Below are positions 6,766-11,922 of a stretch of DNA of 14,503 nucleotides, piece after piece (the stretch's first letter is position 1; each line of letters begins with the position of its first letter). The DNA lies in NCBI GenBank assembly GCA_020697475.1, contig JAJFMO010000018.1, positions 1-14,503 on the forward strand, in the 5' to 3' direction. A program made the translations under genes and the position numbers. The stretch comes from Paenibacillaceae bacterium. Lineage in GTDB: Bacteria; Bacillota; Bacilli; Paenibacillales; NBRC-103111. Under the pieces are notes generated by a model, which was not told the DNA's origin, did not search any database, and was given only the letters and a program-made list of their open reading frames with translations.

Positions 6766-8058
6766 ATGGATATATTACTTGACATACTGCAACGGTTGGG
6801 GTTGGCCGTGCTGCAATTGGCGGCCAATCCGTTATACTATGTGGCCGTCGTTCTGATCGGCTGGCAATATCGGTGGCAAATGACGATGGAACGGCGGTTG
6901 TTTCACGTGCGTATTCACGGCGCGGCGGATCGGCTTTGGCGAACCGTGCTGTGGGGGATCATTGGAGGATTGGCTGTCTCTGTTGCGATGGCCTTCGTCG
7001 GTGCCGGATTGCAGCCGTCGGCGATTCTGATTGTTTGGATCGTTTCTTTATTGGCGATGTTGGTGCGGTCGCGGTTTGCGTGTATGGCTTATGCGGTTGG
7101 TGTCGCGGGGATCGTTCAAGCAATCGTGTCTTATGTGCCTGAGTCTGTCTGGCCGGGCGGGGCGTTGCATGCGATTGCGGATGCGGTTCGGCGGTTGGAT
7201 ATCGTGGCGATGTTGGTGATTGTGGCTCTGCTGCATTTGCTGGAAGCCGGTTATATTCGTTGGTTCGGCCGATCTGGCGCCGGGCCGTTGTTTTACGAGG
7301 GCAAGCGGGGGAAGATCATCGGCGGATACCAGTTCCAGCAATTTTGGCCGGTTCCGCTGTTTTTGCTTGTTCCGCTGGCTGGCGGTGGACATGCACTGCC
7401 TTGGACTCCACTGATGGATGCAGGAGCATGGGCACAGGGGTGGACGATACTCGCGTTCCCTGTCCTCATTGGGTTCAGCGAGCGGACGGTCACGCGGTTG
7501 CCGAAGGACAAGACGGCGGCGACGTCCGGACTGCTTCTGGTTTATTCTTTGTTGATGCTGGTGCTTGCTTTACTAAGTTACTTGTGGCAGCCATTAACGA
7601 TCGCCGCAAGCGTCCTGTGTATCGTTTTGCATGAAGCGGTCATATGGATCAGTCGGTGGGACGAATCTCGGCGCGGTCCGCTGTTCGTCCATGGCAGCCA
7701 AGGGTTGAAAATTTTGGCGGTCATCCCGCGCAGCCCAGCAGAGGAATTGGGGATCGTGGCCGGCGAGATCATTCATAAAGTGAACGGATCGAAGGTGCTC
7801 ACGAAGGAGCAGCTTCATCATACTCTTACATCGAGTTCTGCTTTCTGCAAGATGGAGATTATCAACCTTGAAGGACAAGTGAAATTTGTGCAGAGGGCGC
7901 TTTATTCGGGGGAACATCATCAATTGGGGCTCATCCTCGCTCCGGACGACGACGCCCAGTATTATGCAGCGGATAAAGAAAGCAACCTGTTCACTTCGCT
8001 CAAGGCGAAATGGAGCGGGTTGCCGCGGTCCGAATCCAAAGGTTATGAAGAGATGTAG
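6766..8058 (+). CDS. minJ: Polytopic membrane protein with C-terminal PDZ domain, MinJ-like
   Basis: The 430-residue product has about seven to nine hydrophobic segments between residues 12 and 294 (for example 12-32, 60-82, 86-122, 145-163, 225-240, 255-273, 276-294) followed by a single PDZ domain at about 300-392, with ILAVIPRSPAEELGIVAGEIIHKVNG as the core. Its N-terminal half, many membrane passes then one PDZ, and its place next to the ctp protease and uvrBA match B. subtilis MinJ, the topological adaptor that links DivIVA to MinD and keeps division away from the poles. The protein has no protease residues, so PDZ acts as a binding module. It follows the S41 gene by 64 bp and AAAGGA at 6749-6754 is the nearest ribosome binding site, 11 bases from the ATG. 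The structural description is secure; the MinJ name rests on architecture and synteny, not on an alignment. SwrA, which is co-transcribed with minJ in B. subtilis, is absent here. Confidence 0.75.
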   Translation: MDILLDILQRLGLAVLQLAANPLYYVAVVLIGWQYRWQMTMERRLFHVRIHGAADRLWRTVLWGIIGGLAVSVAMAFVGAGLQPSAILIVWIVSLLAMLVRSRFACMAYAVGVAGIVQAIVSYVPESVWPGGALHAIADAVRRLDIVAMLVIVALLHLLEAGYIRWFGRSGAGPLFYEGKRGKIIGGYQFQQFWPVPLFLLVPLAGGGHALPWTPLMDAGAWAQGWTILAFPVLIGFSERTVTRLPKDKTAATSGLLLVYSLLMLVLALLSYLWQPLTIAASVLCIVLHEAVIWISRWDESRRGPLFVHGSQGLKILAVIPRSPAEELGIVAGEIIHKVNGSKVLTKEQLHHTLTSSSAFCKMEIINLEGQVKFVQRALYSGEHHQLGLILAPDDDAQYYAADKESNLFTSLKAKWSGLPRSESKGYEEM

Positions 8059-8090
8059 GCGGAGAAAATAGTCGTTAAATGCACAGATAG

Positions 8091-8159
8091 CCGGAGGGGT
8101 TAAGAGAGATCATCAATTGTTGCCGCGCAATATGATGATTTCCACCCGCCGGTTTTTTT
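8091..8159 (+). terminator. Composite intrinsic terminator of the ftsE-minJ block, inside the end of motB
   Basis: Thirty-odd bases after the minJ stop, CCGG-A-GGG (8091-8098) can pair with CCC-G-CCGG (8145-8152), and seven T residues follow at once (8153-8159). The enclosed sequence forms its own long hairpin: GAG-ATCATCA-ATTG (8106-8119) pairs with CAAT-A-TGATGAT-TC (8128-8142), about 14 bp with one bulged A and an eight-base loop. The structure works only for rightward transcription, since no T tract lies to its left. Most of it lies within the antisense of the motB stop region; the T run is the antisense of the Gln-Lys-Asn codons in the conserved OmpA-family NRRVEI motif. Confidence 0.6.
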
Positions 8160-8868
8160 GTCGATTCTCCGGGGTATCGTTGGGGGCGACCGGCATCGTA
8201 TCGGAGTATCCGGTGGAGATGAAGTTCGAATCTTTCAGATTGGCATTATTAATGAAATAGCGTAGGACGGACAGCGATCTGGCGTCGGACAAGCCCCAGT
8301 TATCCTGATATAGCGATCCGGTGGCCAATGGCAAATTGTCGGTATGGCCTTCGATGCTGATCTTCGAGTTCAGTGTCGGGAACAAGCTGGCCAAACGTTC
8401 GAGAATCGGGAAGGCAGCCGGCTTCAGATCCGCCTTGCCCAAATCAAACAAGAACAAGTCGTTCAAAGTGATGGCTATACCTCTTGGGGTGTCTGCAGCC
8501 GACACTTGCCCCTGCAGTTGTTGTTCATCGATATATTGTTGCACCTTGTTTAGAAGGTCTTGCAGTTCCTTTTCCTTCTTATCTTGCTCGCTGTCCTGGT
8601 TTTTCTTCGCTTGCTCCCCGTCTTGCCCCTTGCCTGGAGTCAAATTTCCGGAAAAACCTGCGTTTCTCGGGAGGAACGTGTCGGATTTCTTGAATTCAAG
8701 GCTTAGAGCCCGGGAAAGCACCTCGTATTTGGAAGTGTCGATCTTGCTCATGGCGTACATGATGACGAAGAAAATCAACAGCAAAGTGATAAGGTCCGCA
8801 TAGGTAATTAGCCACCGCTCGTGGTTCTCCGGCGCTTCTTTGTCTTTACGCTTCCTCGCCACTGCCAT
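8113..8868 (-). CDS. motB: Flagellar stator protein MotB
   Basis: MotB is the stator subunit that anchors the flagellar motor to peptidoglycan and carries the ion-binding aspartate. The 251-residue product has a short basic N-terminus, one transmembrane helix (about 18-40) with the invariant Asp25 in TYADLITLL, a charged periplasmic linker rich in Lys, Gln and Glu (about 60-118) that includes the plug region, and a C-terminal OmpA-like peptidoglycan-binding domain (about 130-248, with SIEGHTDNLP and NRRVEI). The gene overlaps the end of motA by 23 bp, so it is translationally coupled; no strong ribosome binding site of its own is visible. The ATG at 8868 is preceded directly by an in-frame GTG at 8871, which could be the start. 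Coupling ion (proton or sodium) is not evident from the sequence, so MotS is a possible alternative name. The gene converges on minJ with 54 bp between stops. Confidence 0.93.
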   Translation of the reverse strand: MAVARKRKDKEAPENHERWLITYADLITLLLIFFVIMYAMSKIDTSKYEVLSRALSLEFKKSDTFLPRNAGFSGNLTPGKGQDGEQAKKNQDSEQDKKEKELQDLLNKVQQYIDEQQLQGQVSAADTPRGIAITLNDLFLFDLGKADLKPAAFPILERLASLFPTLNSKISIEGHTDNLPLATGSLYQDNWGLSDARSLSVLRYFINNANLKDSNFISTGYSDTMPVAPNDTPENRQKNRRVEIIILRGNN

Positions 8869-9634
8869 CACCCATTTCTGCTAATTGACTTTTGTCGCGC
8901 AGGAAGGAAGCGAGTTTCTTCTGAATCAACTGCGGATTTTCTCCAGCCTGCAAGGCAAGGATGCCTTCAAGCATTAACTCCATTTCGGCGATCTGGGAGG
9001 CGCTGCGGATCTTGATTTTGCTGGCGATCGGCAAATAGATGACGTTAGCGCTGGCCACTCCATAGAGCGTGGCGGTAAAAGCGACGGCAATCGCCGGACC
9101 AAGGCTGCCTGGGTCGGACAGGTTGCCCAATACGTGAATCAGTCCCATAACGGTGCCGATAATCCCCATCGTCGGGGCAAAGCCGCCGGCTGCTTCGAAT
9201 ATCTTGGCATATCCTTCGTGGGTGTGCTCGATGGCTTCCATTTCCAATTCCAGGATTTGCCTTGTCAAATCGGGGTCGGTGCCGTCGACGACCATCATCA
9301 ATCCGTCTCGCAGGAACGGATCGTGATGCTCTTGAGCCCGCTGCTCCAGAGCCAACACGCCCTCGCGGCGGGCGACCGTAGCCATATCGACAATTTCCGC
9401 GATTACCGTGGCTGGGGCAGTTTTGCGCTCCTGGAATGCCATCTTGAATGCATTGGGGAGTTCCTTCAATCGGGAGATCGGAAAGCTGACCGTGACCGCC
9501 CCGAATGTCCCACCGAATACGATTAGAGCGGCGCTGGGCACGATCAAGGCGCTCACATGGCCGCCATCCCACACATATCCCATGACAAGCGCAACCAAAC
9601 CCAATACGAGACCGAGAACTGTAGATAAATCCAT
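8846..9634 (-). CDS. motA: Flagellar stator protein MotA
   Basis: MotA forms the ring of the flagellar stator around MotB and turns ion flow into torque on FliG. The 262-residue product has four hydrophobic segments (about 5-20, 28-50, 148-170 and 181-203), the conserved cytoplasmic loop with the charged torque residues around RREGVLALEQ (Arg90 and Glu97), and the family signature GFAPTMGIIGTVMGLI (about 151-166) followed by the GPAIAVAFTATLYG pore helix. The ATG at 9634 has a good ribosome binding site upstream. The gene leads a two-gene operon with motB. A divergent sigma-A type promoter next to uvrB is the likely source; no proper sigma-D promoter with standard spacing was found. As with MotB, the sodium-driven MotP alternative cannot be excluded. 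Confidence 0.94.
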   Translation of the reverse strand: MDLSTVLGLVLGLVALVMGYVWDGGHVSALIVPSAALIVFGGTFGAVTVSFPISRLKELPNAFKMAFQERKTAPATVIAEIVDMATVARREGVLALEQRAQEHHDPFLRDGLMMVVDGTDPDLTRQILELEMEAIEHTHEGYAKIFEAAGGFAPTMGIIGTVMGLIHVLGNLSDPGSLGPAIAVAFTATLYGVASANVIYLPIASKIKIRSASQIAEMELMLEGILALQAGENPQLIQKKLASFLRDKSQLAEMGDGSGEEA

Positions 9635-9642
9635 TCTGAAAT

Positions 9643-9651
9643 ATCACTCCT
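9643..9651 (-). promoter_or_regulatory. Ribosome binding site of motA
   Basis: On the minus strand AGGAGTGAT lies eight bases before the ATG at 9634 and matches the 16S anti-Shine-Dalgarno tail closely. Confidence 0.8.
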
Positions 9652-9703
9652 GGTTCATACCATCGGCGCCGGCTTTAGCCATCGTGTTGGGAACAACCGA
9701 CAT

Positions 9704-9732
9704 TTGCAACGATGAATAAAATAATGTATAAT
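9704..9732 (+). promoter_or_regulatory. Sigma-A promoter of uvrB-uvrA
   Basis: A perfect -10 TATAAT lies at 9727-9732, with TTGCAA (9704-9709) as -35 at 17-base spacing. Transcription would start near 9739, at the left edge of a candidate LexA box, and give a leader of about 108 bases before the uvrB ATG. Confidence 0.65.
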
Positions 9733-9759
9733 ATACGGGAACAAGTATTCCTATGACAA
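9730..9759 (-). promoter_or_regulatory. Sigma-A promoter of motA-motB
   Basis: On the minus strand TTGTCA (9754-9759) and TATATT (9730-9735) are separated by 18 bases, each one base off consensus. Transcription would start near 9723 and leave a leader of about 90 bases. Its -10 overlaps the uvrB -10 in the near-palindrome GTATAATATAC (9726-9736). Confidence 0.55.
9738..9751. promoter_or_regulatory. Candidate LexA/DinR (SOS) box
   Basis: GGAACAAGTATTCC is a near-palindrome that agrees with the Gram-positive SOS-box consensus CGAACRNRYGTTYC at 12 of 14 positions: the first base (C to G) and the first base of the right half-site (G to A) differ. It lies just after the uvrB -10, where a repressor would block the start site, and inside the spacer of the motA promoter. 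uvrB is a known SOS gene in Bacillus, which supports the call. No experimental evidence is available here. Confidence 0.5.
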
Positions 9760-9836
9760 GCTTGAAGCAAATACCTAGCCTAATCTTATATCGGATTTTG
9801 TCGCATGAAAGTTTAGAATATGACTCAAGGGATTTC

Positions 9837-9843
9837 GGGTGAT
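9837..9843 (+). promoter_or_regulatory. Ribosome binding site that sets the uvrB start
   Basis: GGGTGAT aligns with the 3' part of the AGGAGGTGAT consensus so that the ATG at 9847 sits at ideal distance. The upstream in-frame ATG at 9820 has no such site. Confidence 0.6.
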
Positions 9844-9846
9844 CTG

Positions 9847-11844
9847 ATGAACGATGTGAAAATCAGCGATAACCAATTTAAGTTGATCTCGGAATTTTCG
9901 CCGCAGGGAGACCAGCCGGAGGCGATCGAACAGATCGTCAGGGGCATCCAAGACGGGAAGAAGCATCAGACTCTGCTCGGGGCGACGGGCACGGGGAAGA
10001 CGTTTACAGCGGCGCAGGTGATCGCCCGGTTGAACCGGCCGACGTTGGTCATTGCCCACAATAAGACGCTGGCGGCTCAGTTGTGCAGCGAGTTCAAAGA
10101 TTTTTTTCCGCATAACGCTGTGGAATACTTCGTCAGTTATTACGATTACTACCAACCGGAAGCCTACATTCCGTCGACCGATACGTATATTGAGAAAGAT
10201 TCGAGCATTAACGACGAAATTGATAAGCTGCGCCACTCGGCGACGAGTTCGCTGTTCGAACGGCGGGATGTCATCATCGTGGCCAGCGTGTCGGCTATAT
10301 ATGGCCTTGGTTCACCGATGGACTATGGCGATTTGGTGCTGTCGCTGCGCGTCGGGATGGAGCGGCCGCGCAACGAGATTTTGCACAAGCTGGTCGACAT
10401 CCAGTACCAACGCAACGATATCAACTTCGTGCGCGGAACTTTTCGCGTTCGAGGCGATGTGGTCGAGATTTTCCCGGTATCGAGGAGCGAACAGGCGGTC
10501 CGGGTGGAATTGTTCGGCGACGAAATCGAGCGAATTGTGGAGATTGATGTCGTCACCGGGGAAATTTTGGCCGAACGCGATCATATCGCCATCTTTCCTG
10601 CTTCTCACTTCGTCACCCATGAGGAATCGATGAAACGAGCGATCGTAGACATCGAGCGAGAGTTGGAAGAGAGGCTGGCGGAGCTGCGCGGAAATGGGAA
10701 GCTGCTGGAAGCGCAGCGGCTGGAGCAGCGAACGCGTTACGACATCGAGATGATGCTGGAGATGGGGTTTTGTTCCGGGATCGAGAATTACTCGGGGCCG
10801 TTGACGTTCCGTAAGCGGGGGGAAACTCCGTATACGTTGCTGGATTATTTTCCGAAAGATATGTTGTTTATGATTGATGAATCCCACGTGACGCTACCAC
10901 AAATTCGTGGTATGTATAACGGCGACCGGGCACGAAAGGAAGTTCTGATTGAGCACGGCTTCCGGCTGCCTTCGGCGCTGGACAATCGGCCTCTCCGATT
11001 TGAGGAGTTTGAGGCGAAAGTGTCCCAGGCGCTCTATATTTCAGCGACACCGGGGCCTTACGAGATCGAGCATTGCCCAACGATGGTCGAGCAGATCATC
11101 CGGCCGACGGGGCTCCTTGATCCATTGATCGACGTGAGGAAGACCAAGGGCCAGATCGACGATCTGATTCACGAGATCCGCGACAGGATTACTAAAGACG
11201 AGCGGGTGCTGGTGACTACGCTCACCAAGAAGATGTCCGAAGATTTGACCGACTATCTGAAGGAAATCGGTATTAAGGTCCGGTACTTGCATTCGGATAT
11301 CAAGACGCTGGAGAGGATGCAGATTTTGCGGGAGCTGCGGCTCGGCGTCTTTCACGTGTTGATCGGGATCAACCTGCTGCGCGAAGGGCTGGATTTGCCG
11401 GAAGTGTCGCTGGTGGCAATCCTCGATGCGGACAAGGAAGGTTTCCTGAGATCGGAGAGGTCGCTCATTCAGACGATCGGGCGGGCGGCCCGTAACTCGG
11501 AGGGGCGGGTCATTATGTATGCCGATTCGGTGACGGATTCGATGGATAAAGCGATTCGCGAGACCGAACGGCGGCGCAGCCTGCAGTTGGAGCACAATGA
11601 GCAGCATGGCATTACTCCGACGACGATTCATAAGAAAGTGCGCGATGTGATCGAGGCGAGCAAGGTCGCCGAACAGAAGGCGGACTACTTGGCGGAGATC
11701 AAGACGGCGAAGATGTCGAAGAAGGACCGCGCGTCCATTATTGAGAGGCTGCAATCAGAGATGAAAGAGGCGGCGAAGAACTTGCAATTTGAGCGGGCCG
11801 CCGAACTGCGTGATGCGATTTTGGAACTGAAGGCGGAAGAATAG
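9847..11844 (+). CDS. uvrB: Excinuclease ABC subunit B
   Basis: UvrB is the DNA-damage-verifying helicase-like subunit of the UvrABC excinuclease; it is loaded by UvrA and recruits UvrC for dual incision. The 665-residue product has Walker A GATGTGKT (45-52), the beta-hairpin region YYDYYQPEAYIPSTDTY that inserts between strands (from about residue 97), motif II DESH (344-347), the C-terminal helicase motifs around REGLDLPEVSLVAILDADKE and QTIGRAARN, and a C-terminal UVR domain (about 625-662, with NLQFERAAELRD) for UvrC contact. The ATG at 9847 was chosen over the in-frame ATG at 9820 because of its ribosome binding site and because family members begin close to this point. The gene is divergent from motA and forms an operon with uvrA, 78 bp downstream. 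It is probably SOS-regulated, given the candidate LexA box at its start site. Confidence 0.98.
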   Translation: MNDVKISDNQFKLISEFSPQGDQPEAIEQIVRGIQDGKKHQTLLGATGTGKTFTAAQVIARLNRPTLVIAHNKTLAAQLCSEFKDFFPHNAVEYFVSYYDYYQPEAYIPSTDTYIEKDSSINDEIDKLRHSATSSLFERRDVIIVASVSAIYGLGSPMDYGDLVLSLRVGMERPRNEILHKLVDIQYQRNDINFVRGTFRVRGDVVEIFPVSRSEQAVRVELFGDEIERIVEIDVVTGEILAERDHIAIFPASHFVTHEESMKRAIVDIERELEERLAELRGNGKLLEAQRLEQRTRYDIEMMLEMGFCSGIENYSGPLTFRKRGETPYTLLDYFPKDMLFMIDESHVTLPQIRGMYNGDRARKEVLIEHGFRLPSALDNRPLRFEEFEAKVSQALYISATPGPYEIEHCPTMVEQIIRPTGLLDPLIDVRKTKGQIDDLIHEIRDRITKDERVLVTTLTKKMSEDLTDYLKEIGIKVRYLHSDIKTLERMQILRELRLGVFHVLIGINLLREGLDLPEVSLVAILDADKEGFLRSERSLIQTIGRAARNSEGRVIMYADSVTDSMDKAIRETERRRSLQLEHNEQHGITPTTIHKKVRDVIEASKVAEQKADYLAEIKTAKMSKKDRASIIERLQSEMKEAAKNLQFERAAELRDAILELKAEE

Positions 11845-11906
11845 AGGATTCGGTAAGCAGGTTTGGATTGATGGGTCTTTTTAATAGAATTGGGAATGAA
11901 GCGGGA

Positions 11907-11914
11907 AGGAAGGT
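11907..11914 (+). promoter_or_regulatory. Ribosome binding site that sets the uvrA TTG start
   Basis: AAGGAAGG ends eight bases before the TTG at 11923. It argues for the TTG over an in-frame ATG at 11896, which would itself contain this site within its coding region. Confidence 0.65.
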
Positions 11915-11922
11915 TGGAAGCG

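Noticed and set aside
9653..9680. Sigma-D-like elements on the minus strand upstream of motA (TAAA and GCCGATGG).
   Set aside because: TAAA and GCCGATGG are only about six bases apart, while sigma-D promoters need about 14-16, and the bases at the proper -35 distance do not match. It may be a decayed site but is not supportable.
11896..11922. Alternative ATG start of uvrA at 11896.
   Set aside because: In frame, but it would place the strong AAGGAAGG site inside the coding region and add nine residues not expected for UvrA; the TTG at 11923 fits better.
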